A stretch of DNA of 34,135 bases, from assembly GCA_964588495.1 (NCBI GenBank), contig CAZPPS010000020.1, positions 1 through 34,135 of the forward strand, read 5' to 3'. Below the pieces are notes generated by a model. The model was given only the letters and a program-made list of their open reading frames with translations, did no database searches and had not been told where the DNA came from. Position 1 is the stretch's first letter. Every line of letters starts with the position of its first letter. The position numbers and the translations under genes were made by a program. This document shows, piece after piece, positions 24,536-33,136 of this stretch. The DNA comes from CAVPKN01 sp964588495 (GTDB taxonomy: Bacteria; Chlamydiota; Chlamydiia; Chlamydiales; JAAKFR01).

Positions 24536-27500
24536 CAGCGTGATTGCTCAAAGTATAGGAAGGGTGCATCAGAGTCCCTTTCACCGAAATCGTCAGTAGG
24601 TCTGCCAGTTTTAAAAGAAGGGTGTACTGTTTCATGCGCACCTTAAGATTCATATTGCCCTTAAAATCAATATAGGCTTCCGAACCACGTGCCAGATAAA
24701 AACGGGAACGCTTTCCTTCGCTATACATCTCCCTAAACTTATTTAAGTAGATTTTGCCCCCGCGCACCTCATAATCAATGATCCCTTGAGCCGGAAACAG
24801 GTTGCTCATATCAAGTCCAATGCGGGCTGTGATCTCTGTGGGAACATATAACAGACTCGAAAGGAAGGTTCTTTTAGAAACAGTGGCAAATTGAATCTTT
24901 CCCCGTCCCATGACCGATTTAGGGTCATGAAGATCACCGGAAAAATTTTCCACGACAAAAGTAGGGATCAAAAGGGAGCGGAAAAAGGATTTATTTTTAG
25001 GTCTCAGCTGTGCCCAAGGGCTTTTAATGCGGGAAAATCTTAAATCAGAAACGGACAACTGATCGGCAAGGAAATGCCAGCCCTGGTCTTGAAAAAGCTT
25101 GAACTGATTCACAGCGAGTGTTCCAGCACGGTCATGGATGGATAAGTCAGAGAGCTGAAGTATATTTTTTTGCCACACAAGGGCTGTATTCAATGTGTCA
25201 AAGGCAACGTTTTTAACCTTTAAATTGGTAGCGGAAAGCTTTCCTGTGAAGGCTGTATCCATGAGCTCTCTCATATCGAGCATTAAGTGGCCGTTTAAGA
25301 CAAATGTACCTGCAAGCCCTAAATCCTGTACAACTTCCTTGGCAGATCCTTTAAGCAAAGGGAGAAGCTGCTCAGGATTAACCGAAAGGGTGCCGTTCAT
25401 GGAAAGAAATGGGAGAGAAAGGTCTGAGGTGCTTTTCAGTGCGGCAACAATACCGCAAAAACTTCCATCAATTTTGTTGATAGACCAACTATTTTCCCCC
25501 TTCTTTTCCCAGGCAGCTGTTAGAGCATCCTTTATGTTCTGGGTTTCAGAAAGACTTAAATGCCCTTCACGCATCGTCTTGCTATCTGTGACAAGATGAG
25601 ATTGGTAGTAATGTCCCTGATAGAGGATTTCGCTCCGGATGTTAAGCGTGCGCGGGTCATAGTCAAGATGGAAGTTTTTAACTTCAACTTTTTGATCTGC
25701 AAGAAAATAAGCCCCATCTTTCAGCATGAGATGGATCCCAAGATTGTCAGGATCGGCGTCAATTGAGATCCGTCCATCTAAAGGTTCATTCCGTTTCAGA
25801 GCCTCTAGCCAATCGAGCATGACAGGATGAAATTTCTCGGGAAACAACTCACTGGCAGTTTTTGCCACCCAAGGAAGTTTTTCAGGGGGCAGTGAAAAAT
25901 CAAAGCCGTCAAACAGGATTTTTTGTTTGTCGATGTCATAATGGAAACGGCCCAACTTATATTTTTCAGAGGCCCCACCTGAGGGCACTTCTACTTGGAG
26001 TCCTTCAACAATCAACCCCTCATCTGAAGAATAGCAACAGCTGAGTTCATCTCCCGAACCAAAATAGATCCCTCCAAATTCGAGATTGTGAAAAGAAATG
26101 GTCGCGTTGGCATCCACCCTTTTCCCAACTTGCCACACAAGGGGCCCAGAGCCGGTAATCGTCCCTTTTGGCCTCCACTGTGAAAGACTTTTCTCAAATG
26201 GAGAAGCTAAGTTTGCTGCGAGATGGATAATGTTTCCCGAAAGAGTCTTTTCCTCAAAATGGTAGTTTCCGGCAAAGGCCAAAGCCATTTTTTGATCGGA
26301 AGCGCAGTAAAACTCCGTGATTGCAATCTCATTTTTGTCAAAATTGAGCTCGGCACGCCCTTTCCAATCGTTGCAAACACACTCTGGGATGATCAAAATG
26401 CCGCCACTTTGTCTTCCGCTTAAAGCAAAGATCTCTTTTCCTTCTGCATCACAGCTTGAGAGGGTAATGGCTTTTTCTTCCTGATTCCGCGATGACATAC
26501 CCTTGACGCTATACGGATGATCTTCCCCCTCAGCTTTCACGTTAAAGGCCAAGTCGAAAAGATAATCGGGAAGCTCTGTTACGCTAAGTTCACAGTCTGA
26601 AAGTTCTAGCTGCTTCTCATTTTTGGTCAAAAATACTTTGCCACAGCCATCTTTAAAGCTGAGATTTTTATGGAGATGATCATAGTGTAAATGGGTCTGA
26701 TAGTCTTTTATAGACCCAAGAGGATGGTCAAAATTCAAGAGAAGGTCACACCCCACTTCTCCTTTAATTAAAGAGGCTCCGGTATGAAAACGGTAATGGA
26801 AAAAAAGACACTCCTCTTTCCCCTCAATAGTGCCCTCAATCGGGAGCTGCCAAAAAAAAGAAGGGGTGAAATGGGAAAGAAATTTTTGAGCAGAACCTGC
26901 AGACCCAGTGGCTTTATCGATGCCTAGTTTCATTTCAACATCATCTTTTGCATGCAGAACAAGATTGACATGTCCATGTAATCCTAAGCCTTCAGCTTGA
27001 GTGACGATGTTTTTAATACGGATCTGATTGTTTTCGAAGTGAACAAGCGCATCGGTATTTTCAAGGTGGAAATCAAAGTTTTTTTGCCAATAATTGGCCT
27101 CTTTGAGGGGAAGACAACCCACATGATGGCCTGTTTTGAGATCAAAATAGTGGACCGCGGCTGTTTCTGCCAAAGCACTTGTCTCAATCGAAAACCCGGG
27201 ACTTTCTAGAGATAACCGGTGGGTTTCATAAAAAAGGGTGAGAAAGCTCTCATCAAATGTCGCATTAAAATCGGCAAGTCCTGAAAGCTGCATCGACACA
27301 TCTCTGAGAAGGAAAGGGGAAATGAACTTTTCAAATGGGATATTTTTCCCTAAAACCCAGCCAAACCGTTTGTGGAATAGATAGAATTGATTTTTTAAGT
27401 TATCGAGCAAAGAATCCACTGAACGGGAAAAAGAAAAATCCGCAGTGTGGGCATAGGCAGGAATGGCATCTTCACTCAAGAGTTCTGAACTACCAAGGAC

Positions 27501-28763
27501 GCAGCCAAAATCAAAATGATAGGGAATTTCCTGAGCATCGGTAATCGAAAGAATTCCTTTGAGCTCAAGCCCCTTTATGGAACGTTTGAGAGAGGCGTTT
27601 AAAGCAAAGTCGTCATCTGGAAAGGCAATAGAAAACCCTTTTTGGAAAGCTTCAGGCATCAAGGCAAGCATTTCTTTTGAAGAGCCGCAAAAACGGGTAT
27701 GCATCAGAATTTCCCTTGCATTTCCATCAAAAACCATCTCCCCACGCATTCCCATCAAATCCCCTTTTAAAGAAGAGGTTTCGAGCCTTCCCTCTTTAAT
27801 AGAGATTTTGGAATGGACATTTTTTAAATCCCAAAGGTCTTGCCAGAGATTATTTTCATGTAAAACAAACCGTCCTCCGTTTAAATCAAAGGTCCCATTG
27901 ATCGATGCAAGGCTTGAAAAATTCATGTCAAGATCGCAACCGATTTTAAGCGCCTCAGCTGAAAGTTTGTGAGGAAGATTTTCTCCCAAAACTTTATCGA
28001 GATCCACTTTTCCATAGATCTTTAAAAGCTCTCCCTTAAGAAAATATAAATTCAGAGCCCCATGGACACTCCCAGAAAGAATATCCCACTGGAAAACTTT
28101 TTCGGGAACATAGTACTGAAAAAAATAGGTCACAAGTTGTGAAAGGGAGGCAAAACTTTGTCCATTTAATTCCGTTTTCAATTCGAGCCCCCCAAGTCCA
28201 TCCGTTTCAAAACAGGTAACAAGACCCTGCGTGCCCCGGTTAAGATTAAAGGTGATGGCTCCCGAGCTCTTTTTGCCAAAAATTTGGTGATTCAGATTAA
28301 ATGTGGCTTCTTGAGAAACACGGTTTTTGTGGAGCAGATCAAAAAGATGGAGCTCCCCATTTTCGATGATCGTGTCTAATTTGAGAGTAAAAAAGCTTGA
28401 ATGAGAAGGAAGATTACAAATCGGCCGCAGCTCTTTTTTTTGGTGGCTTACCTTTAAACCTGAAAGAGTGAGAGTTCCGCCGAAAATGCGCTTTTTTAAG
28501 TTGAACGAGGGCTTTAATACGGCCTTTTCAAAAAGGGCTTCGAGCTCCCCACTTTTTTGAAGCCGTCCCCCCATCAGCTTTATCGAGCCCTCTTCCCAAA
28601 TGACAGAATCTAACTCCAGTTTTGCCCCAAAAGCTTCCTGACAATAATGGTTTGTTTTCCATTCGATCAGAAAAAGCAGCGCCTGTTTGGGAAAAAGAGC
28701 AATTCCCCCCACAAAAAATAGGACGAAAAACAGTGCAAAACTCAGTATCAGCCGCTTTATCAC
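24516..28763 (-). CDS. Large AsmA-like envelope protein
   Basis: This 1415-residue protein has one N-terminal membrane helix (about 5-25) and a very long periplasmic part made of beta-rich repeats (for example LGLHGHVNLVLHAKDDVEMKL, LSATNLKVKNVAFDTLNTALVW). It ends in VRGGKIYLNKF...SVKGTLMHPSYTLSN, the type of ending seen in the AsmA/YhdP/TamB group. Those proteins form long grooved rods that are thought to carry phospholipid between the two membranes, and that role is the best inference here. Which subgroup it belongs to I cannot say. The start is GTG at 28763 with no clear ribosome site, facing nqrB across 67 bases. The stop overlaps comF. Confidence 0.8.
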   Translation of the reverse strand: MIKRLILSFALFFVLFFVGGIALFPKQALLFLIEWKTNHYCQEAFGAKLELDSVIWEEGSIKLMGGRLQKSGELEALFEKAVLKPSFNLKKRIFGGTLTLSGLKVSHQKKELRPICNLPSHSSFFTLKLDTIIENGELHLFDLLHKNRVSQEATFNLNHQIFGKKSSGAITFNLNRGTQGLVTCFETDGLGGLELKTELNGQSFASLSQLVTYFFQYYVPEKVFQWDILSGSVHGALNLYFLKGELLKIYGKVDLDKVLGENLPHKLSAEALKIGCDLDMNFSSLASINGTFDLNGGRFVLHENNLWQDLWDLKNVHSKISIKEGRLETSSLKGDLMGMRGEMVFDGNAREILMHTRFCGSSKEMLALMPEAFQKGFSIAFPDDDFALNASLKRSIKGLELKGILSITDAQEIPYHFDFGCVLGSSELLSEDAIPAYAHTADFSFSRSVDSLLDNLKNQFYLFHKRFGWVLGKNIPFEKFISPFLLRDVSMQLSGLADFNATFDESFLTLFYETHRLSLESPGFSIETSALAETAAVHYFDLKTGHHVGCLPLKEANYWQKNFDFHLENTDALVHFENNQIRIKNIVTQAEGLGLHGHVNLVLHAKDDVEMKLGIDKATGSAGSAQKFLSHFTPSFFWQLPIEGTIEGKEECLFFHYRFHTGASLIKGEVGCDLLLNFDHPLGSIKDYQTHLHYDHLHKNLSFKDGCGKVFLTKNEKQLELSDCELSVTELPDYLFDLAFNVKAEGEDHPYSVKGMSSRNQEEKAITLSSCDAEGKEIFALSGRQSGGILIIPECVCNDWKGRAELNFDKNEIAITEFYCASDQKMALAFAGNYHFEEKTLSGNIIHLAANLASPFEKSLSQWRPKGTITGSGPLVWQVGKRVDANATISFHNLEFGGIYFGSGDELSCCYSSDEGLIVEGLQVEVPSGGASEKYKLGRFHYDIDKQKILFDGFDFSLPPEKLPWVAKTASELFPEKFHPVMLDWLEALKRNEPLDGRISIDADPDNLGIHLMLKDGAYFLADQKVEVKNFHLDYDPRTLNIRSEILYQGHYYQSHLVTDSKTMREGHLSLSETQNIKDALTAAWEKKGENSWSINKIDGSFCGIVAALKSTSDLSLPFLSMNGTLSVNPEQLLPLLKGSAKEVVQDLGLAGTFVLNGHLMLDMRELMDTAFTGKLSATNLKVKNVAFDTLNTALVWQKNILQLSDLSIHDRAGTLAVNQFKLFQDQGWHFLADQLSVSDLRFSRIKSPWAQLRPKNKSFFRSLLIPTFVVENFSGDLHDPKSVMGRGKIQFATVSKRTFLSSLLYVPTEITARIGLDMSNLFPAQGIIDYEVRGGKIYLNKFREMYSEGKRSRFYLARGSEAYIDFKGNMNLKVRMKQYTLLLKLADLLTISVKGTLMHPSYTLSNHADDEESS

Positions 28764-28830
28764 ATTGGAGAGTGTAGCTCACTTCATTTTACTTCTCAAT
28801 TTCGAAAAAAAATGGTAGCCTTGCCGGCAA
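28764..28830. promoter_or_regulatory. Divergent intergenic region between the AsmA-like gene and nqrB
   Basis: These 67 bases separate two genes that read away from each other, so both promoters must lie here or inside the coding ends. A short palindrome TTGCCGGCAA is present just before the nqrB ATG. I see no convincing -35/-10 pair and no good ribosome site for nqrB. Confidence 0.35.
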
Positions 28831-30363
28831 ATGTTACGAAAAATACTCGATTTTAAACTCTCCTTTTTTGAAAAAGGGAAACCCCTTCACCGGCTGCACC
28901 CTTTTGCATCTGCTCTCGACACTTTTTGTTACGAGGTGCCGATTAACACAAAAAGAGCCCCTTTTATCCGCGATGCTGTCGACTTGAAGCGGTGGATGGT
29001 TTTGGTCGTGCTCGCTCTTTTACCCACCATTTTGATGGCCATCTGGAATACGGGCTTACAAAAAATGGTTTATGAAAGTGGTGACTTTCAGTTAATGAAT
29101 GGCTATTTAAAAGCCTCTGATACCTTTAAAGGGTATTTTCAGTGGGCTTTTTCTGAGGGACGCTATTTAACGATCCTAAAGCTCGGAGCTTTTGCCTTTT
29201 TGCCTGTGATGATCATCAGCTATCTTGTGGGAGGACTTGTTGAAGGCATTGTGGCTTCCATCAGAGGACACGAAATTGCGGAAGGTTTTTTAGTCACTGG
29301 TATGCTCTATCCTCTGATTTTGCCCCCAACTATCCCTTATTGGATGGTGGCTTTGGGAGTCGCTTTTGGAGTGGTTGTTAGTAAAGAGCTTTTTGGCGGC
29401 ACGGGGATGAATATTTTAAATCCGGCGCTCGTATGCCGCGCCTTTTTATTCTTTACCTTCCCTGGAAAAATGACAGGCGATGTGTGGGTGGGGACAAATC
29501 CGACAACTATTAGCAAAAGCTTGCAAAAGATGAACTTAGCGGCAGGCCTCAGCGACATCGATGGCTACACGCAAGCAACTCCCCTTCAGGGTTTAATGGG
29601 GGCGAGCAATGAAATTAAGCAAATCCATATGGATGCCATCGCTAGCCATACGATCGGAAACAAAGCGGCCCACTATGATTTGATCCAGAATCGTTTCGCT
29701 GATTGGAAAACGGCAACTGCGAGCACAGCCTCTGACATCTCGGCATTGACAAGTGAGCAACTCAGAACTTTTGTGACCACCCCTTTTGATCAGGGCGGAT
29801 TAGATCTCATCCCTGGAAACTATCAGGCAGCTCATAATGCAGCAGAAACCGTTTATGGCCTTGGGAAATTTTCGGATGGAAAGCTCTTTTTAGGAAATAT
29901 GCTCGGAAGTATGGGCGAAACTTCTGTAATCGCCTGCCTTTTGGGAGCTATTTTCTTAATTTGGACAGGAGTGGGCTCTTGGAGGACAATGGCAGCTTTT
30001 GGCATCGGCGCCTTTATCACAGCCTGGTTCTTCGAGTTTTTCTCGACCCATTTTGGAATCGATTCAGGAGCGTGGAATCCCGCCCGCTTTGCCATGCCCG
30101 CCTACCGCCACATGATTGTGGGAGGTTTAGCTTTTGGTTTGGTCTACATGGCAACGGATCCTGTCAGCTCCCCAGGCATGAATAGTGCCAAATGGATTTA
30201 CGGGATCCTGATTGGGGTGGTCACCATCTTGATCCGCCTGATCAATCCCGCCTATCCTGAAGGGGTCATGCTTGCCATACTCTTTGGTAACGTTTTTGCC
30301 CCCTTGATCGATTACTACGCTGTGCGCAACTTTAGAAGAGGATGGCGACGTGCAAAATCCTGA
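28831..30363 (+). CDS. nqrB: Na+-translocating NADH:quinone reductase subunit B
   Basis: NqrB is a membrane subunit of the sodium-pumping NADH:quinone oxidoreductase, which passes electrons from NADH to quinone while exporting Na+. The 510 residues show the soluble N-terminus (LHPFASALDTFCYEVP), many membrane helices, NILNPALVCRAFLFF, and the covalent-FMN motif DGYTQATPLQ with Thr250 as the probable flavin-binding residue. A chlamydial-type hydrophilic insert of about 100 residues (about 250-350) precedes the last helices, and TDPVSSPGMNSAKWIYG lies near the end. It heads nqrBCDE and overlaps nqrC by 14 bases. NqrA and NqrF are encoded elsewhere, as in Chlamydia. Confidence 0.96.
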   Translation: MLRKILDFKLSFFEKGKPLHRLHPFASALDTFCYEVPINTKRAPFIRDAVDLKRWMVLVVLALLPTILMAIWNTGLQKMVYESGDFQLMNGYLKASDTFKGYFQWAFSEGRYLTILKLGAFAFLPVMIISYLVGGLVEGIVASIRGHEIAEGFLVTGMLYPLILPPTIPYWMVALGVAFGVVVSKELFGGTGMNILNPALVCRAFLFFTFPGKMTGDVWVGTNPTTISKSLQKMNLAAGLSDIDGYTQATPLQGLMGASNEIKQIHMDAIASHTIGNKAAHYDLIQNRFADWKTATASTASDISALTSEQLRTFVTTPFDQGGLDLIPGNYQAAHNAAETVYGLGKFSDGKLFLGNMLGSMGETSVIACLLGAIFLIWTGVGSWRTMAAFGIGAFITAWFFEFFSTHFGIDSGAWNPARFAMPAYRHMIVGGLAFGLVYMATDPVSSPGMNSAKWIYGILIGVVTILIRLINPAYPEGVMLAILFGNVFAPLIDYYAVRNFRRGWRRAKS

Positions 30364-31276
30364 AATCAAACAACCGCATCGTCCTAGCTATGTGATTTTT
30401 TTCATATTCATTCTCTGCTTAATTTGTGCCTTGGCACTCGGCGTGACCGCCTACAGCCTTGCAGATGCCCAGCAAAATGCCAAAGAGTTTGACCAGAGCA
30501 AACAGATGCTCATTGCAGCCAAAATTTTAAGCCACACTGGCCAATTCGAGCTTTTGGAAGAGGATGGAAATATCTCTAAAGCCCGTTTTGAGGACGGGAT
30601 ATTAGTCAAAGATGCAAATGCTCCTAAAGCGACAGACGATCAGATCAAGAAAATCGCCGCCCTAAGAATCCGTCCCCTTCTCACTGATAAAGAGGGAAAT
30701 GTCTTTACCCTCGAGGACAAAAATCTCAAACTGGCCGATTATTTGGCTGAAAATAAGAAAAAGGGCTACGCAGATCTCCCTCTCAAGCTCTTCTACGCTA
30801 TTCTTCCTAATGAAAAAGAAGCCGAGAACATTACCGGGGCAGAAATCCAAAAAGATCTTTCCAAAGCTTCGACCTTCGTCTTACCCGTGTCCGGTTTTGG
30901 CCTCTGGGCTCCGATCTACGGCTATGTTGCGATTGGCTCCGATGGAGACAAAGTCATTGGCACCACCTGGTATGAGCATGGCGAAACGCCCGGCCTTGGA
31001 GCCAACATTACGGAAGCGTGGTGGCAAGAGCAGTTTTATGGAAAACTCGTCTTCCAGGAAACGGCAGGCAATAAAAACAACTTCCAGACCGCCAACATGG
31101 GCATTATCGTGGTGAAGGGTAAAGTTAGGGATGTGTATGGAAATTTACCCAAATCCAAAAGTGCCGTGGATGGGATGTCAGGAGCCACTGCGACCGGGGA
31201 TGGAGTGACCGCCGCTTATCGGGCTAGCTTAACCCCTTACCGGCAATTCCTCATCAAGGTGAGCAAAGATAAATAA
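30350..31276 (+). CDS. nqrC: Na+-translocating NADH:quinone reductase subunit C
   Basis: NqrC carries an FMN bound through a phosphoester to threonine. The 308 residues have one N-terminal membrane helix (about 12-33), then a periplasmic FMN-binding domain ending with the motif SGATATGDGV, in which Thr280 is the attachment site. GFGLWAPIYGYVAI and HGETPGLGANI are further family landmarks. The start is GTG at 30350, inside the nqrB end, with an AGAGGA site eight to nine bases upstream, so its translation is coupled to nqrB. A 405-base gap with two repeat elements separates it from nqrD, which would be expected to follow directly. Confidence 0.96.
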   Translation: MQNPEIKQPHRPSYVIFFIFILCLICALALGVTAYSLADAQQNAKEFDQSKQMLIAAKILSHTGQFELLEEDGNISKARFEDGILVKDANAPKATDDQIKKIAALRIRPLLTDKEGNVFTLEDKNLKLADYLAENKKKGYADLPLKLFYAILPNEKEAENITGAEIQKDLSKASTFVLPVSGFGLWAPIYGYVAIGSDGDKVIGTTWYEHGETPGLGANITEAWWQEQFYGKLVFQETAGNKNNFQTANMGIIVVKGKVRDVYGNLPKSKSAVDGMSGATATGDGVTAAYRASLTPYRQFLIKVSKDK

Positions 31277-31304
31277 AAATGAGTTGAAATCCTAAATGTT
31301 CCGT

Positions 31305-31498
31305 AAAAATAGCGGCTGTGTTGAAAAACTTAGGATGCTCAGATTTAGGCAGATTTGGCATTCAATTTTTAAAGCACAAGCGAAGGAGGTAGCCCCTGCG
31401 CTACCTTCGAGCGAGTGAGCTTCAGCGTCTTTAAAAAGTGAAGGCCAAAAATGACTGAAGATGAGCGTCATAAGTTTTTCAACACAGCCAAAAATAGC
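31305..31498. mobile_element. 176-bp MITE with 19-bp terminal inverted repeats and 9-bp target duplication
   Basis: The element itself is 31314-31489. Its ends are perfect inverted repeats of 19 bases: GGCTGTGTTGAAAAACTTA (31314-31332) and its complement (31471-31489). It is flanked by an identical 9-base direct repeat, AAAAATAGC, at 31305-31313 and 31490-31498. The inside continues as an imperfect inverted repeat around a GGTAGC...GCTACC hairpin (about 31388-31405) and codes for nothing. The end sequence and the 9-bp duplication resemble the IS903 group of the IS5 family (end GGCTTTGTTGAATAAATC), so a related transposase elsewhere probably moved it. It sits between nqrC and nqrD. Confidence 0.9.
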
Positions 31499-31505
31499 AT
31501 GATTT

Positions 31506-31635
31506 AAAGGATACGCTTGATACGCATGATAAACACAAAAAAAAATGAAAAAAAAAGATGTCGAGACCACTGTTTTTCTTCTTTTTCATCAAGCATATCG
31601 TGCATATCCTTCGCATCATGCTCGCTTTACGAAAC
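31506..31635. repeat. Inverted-repeat element of the GGATATGCTTGATACGCATGAT family, copy 2
   Basis: The left end (about 31507-31530) and right end (31588-31611) are inverted copies matching at about 19 of 24 positions. A poly-A-rich core lies between, and CGCATCATGCTCGCTT follows on the right. The left end repeats 18048-18070 nearly exactly. It lies right beside the MITE and 47 bases before nqrD. No gene is inside. Confidence 0.65.
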
Positions 31636-31681
31636 GGTGCATACAAACATACAACGATTAATATTTCTATCTTGGTAAATC

Positions 31682-32311
31682 ATGGCAAACGTTCCACTTA
31701 AAAACTATTTTGTAGAGCCCCTCTGGAAAAACAACCAGATCCTTGTGGCCATTCTGGGGATTTGCTCAGCTCTTGCTGTGACAACCACCCTTCCCACAGC
31801 TTTTACGATGGGAATTGCAGTGAGTTTGGTGACCGGTTTTTCCTGCTTTTTTGTTTCCCTGTTTCGAAAAGTCACTCCTGACAGCGTCCGGATGATCACG
31901 CAGCTTGCCATCATTGCCTCTTTAGTGATCATTGTCGATCAATTCCTGCGCGCCTATTTTTACAATATTTCGAAGACCCTTTCCGTGTTTGTCGGGCTGA
32001 TTATTACAAATTGTATTGTGATGGGACGGACAGAGAGTATGGCCAAAAATATCACCCCTGTTCCAGCCTTTCTGGATGGACTTTCTGCAGGCCTCGGATA
32101 TGCAGTTGTCCTCACAGCTGTGGCTGTCATTCGGGAGTTTTGGGGCTTTGGTCAGCTTTTTGGGATACAGCTCATTCCTCAAAGCTGGTATGCAAGTGCA
32201 GAACATCCCGATGCCTACCAAAATTTGGGATTGATGGTGCTCGCACCTGCTGCCTTTTTTATCATCGGTCTCTTTATCTGGATCGCAAACTCAATTAAGA
32301 AAGGGTCATAA
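31682..32311 (+). CDS. nqrD: Na+-translocating NADH:quinone reductase subunit D
   Basis: This is a membrane subunit of the sodium-pumping complex with about six helices in 209 residues, a normal length. Cys28 (GICSAL) and Cys111 (TNCIVMGR) are the two cysteines which, with the matching pair in NqrE, hold the iron centre within the membrane. GRTESMAKN and DGLSAGLGY are family landmarks. It is separated from nqrC by a MITE and a second repeat element, so its transcription either runs through about 400 bases of structured DNA or starts anew; I see no clear promoter. Confidence 0.96.
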   Translation: MANVPLKNYFVEPLWKNNQILVAILGICSALAVTTTLPTAFTMGIAVSLVTGFSCFFVSLFRKVTPDSVRMITQLAIIASLVIIVDQFLRAYFYNISKTLSVFVGLIITNCIVMGRTESMAKNITPVPAFLDGLSAGLGYAVVLTAVAVIREFWGFGQLFGIQLIPQSWYASAEHPDAYQNLGLMVLAPAAFFIIGLFIWIANSIKKGS

Positions 32312-32348
32312 TCTTGAAAAGCAAGCAGAGCGAAGATCTTTTTGGAGT

Positions 32349-32366
32349 GCGGCGAATGGTCGCCGC
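32349..32366 (+). promoter_or_regulatory. Stem-loop between nqrD and nqrE
   Basis: A perfect 7-bp GC-rich stem GCGGCGA/TCGCCGC with the four-base loop ATGG is followed by only three Ts. It lies in the 97-base gap between nqrD and the nqrE start. It is too weak in its T-run for a clear terminator; it could attenuate or stabilise the message between the two genes. Confidence 0.45.
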
Positions 32367-32408
32367 TTTGCAACAGAATACTCAAAATAATTTTGTGAGA
32401 TCTATATG

Positions 32409-33134
32409 ATGTGGTGTGGTGAATATACATGTGTGAACATGCTGGGACTTCTGATCCAAACGGTGTTTATCCAAAACATCCTGCTCGCCTATTTTTTGGG
32501 GATGTGCAGCTACTTGGCCTGCTCCAATAGATTAGCCACAGCCAACGGTCTTGGCATGGCAGTTGCGGTTGTTTTGGCAGCTTCAGGTGTGCTCAACTGG
32601 CTGGTCCACAATTACGTCACAGCCAAAGGGGCTCTTTCATGGCTAAGCTTCACCGGCCTTGACGCCACAAACATCGACCTTAGCTTTTTGGAACTGATTA
32701 TTTTTATCTCTGTCATTGCGGCCTTTGTGCAGGTCCTCGAGATTATCATCGAAAGATTTTCTCCGCCTCTTTACTACGCTCTTGGGATGTTTTTGCCGCT
32801 CATTACCGTTAACTGCGCGATTCTCGGCGGCGTCCTCTTCATGGTGACAAGGGAATACCCGCTCATCCCCGCCCTCATCTTTTCTCTAGGCTCTGGCCTT
32901 GGCTGGTGGCTAGCGATTGCCCTCATTGCCGCCATCCGTGAAAAGCTTACCTACTCCAATATCCCCAAAGGCCTACAAGGAATGGGGATCACCTTCTTTA
33001 TCACAGGACTGATGGCCATGGCTTTTATGGGCCTTCTCGGCATCGACCTAGCTCGCCCCACCGGTCAAAGTCAACCCACCGCCATCGACATCCCCTTCAA
33101 AGGGCCCGAAACTCCTGTCGCCCTTAGCACATAG
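32409..33134 (+). CDS. nqrE: Na+-translocating NADH:quinone reductase subunit E
   Basis: This membrane subunit pairs with NqrD. In 241 residues it has about six helices and the landmarks FIQNILLAYFLGMCSYLACS (Cys33), FLELIIFISVIAAFVQ, and ITVNCAILGGVLF (Cys136); those two cysteines complete the intramembrane iron site. I chose the second of two tandem ATGs (32409, MWCGEYT) because chlamydial NqrE proteins, as I remember them, begin that way; ATG 32406 adds one residue. The stop TAG lies only two bases from the stop of the convergent gene to the right, leaving no room for a terminator between them. Confidence 0.95.
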   Translation: MWCGEYTCVNMLGLLIQTVFIQNILLAYFLGMCSYLACSNRLATANGLGMAVAVVLAASGVLNWLVHNYVTAKGALSWLSFTGLDATNIDLSFLELIIFISVIAAFVQVLEIIIERFSPPLYYALGMFLPLITVNCAILGGVLFMVTREYPLIPALIFSLGSGLGWWLAIALIAAIREKLTYSNIPKGLQGMGITFFITGLMAMAFMGLLGIDLARPTGQSQPTAIDIPFKGPETPVALST

Positions 33135-33136
33135 GA

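Noticed and set aside
31506..31635. Intrinsic terminator for nqrC formed by the second repeat element
   Set aside because: Its arms are far apart and AT-rich, with no stem followed by a T-run; it is better described as a dispersed repeat.
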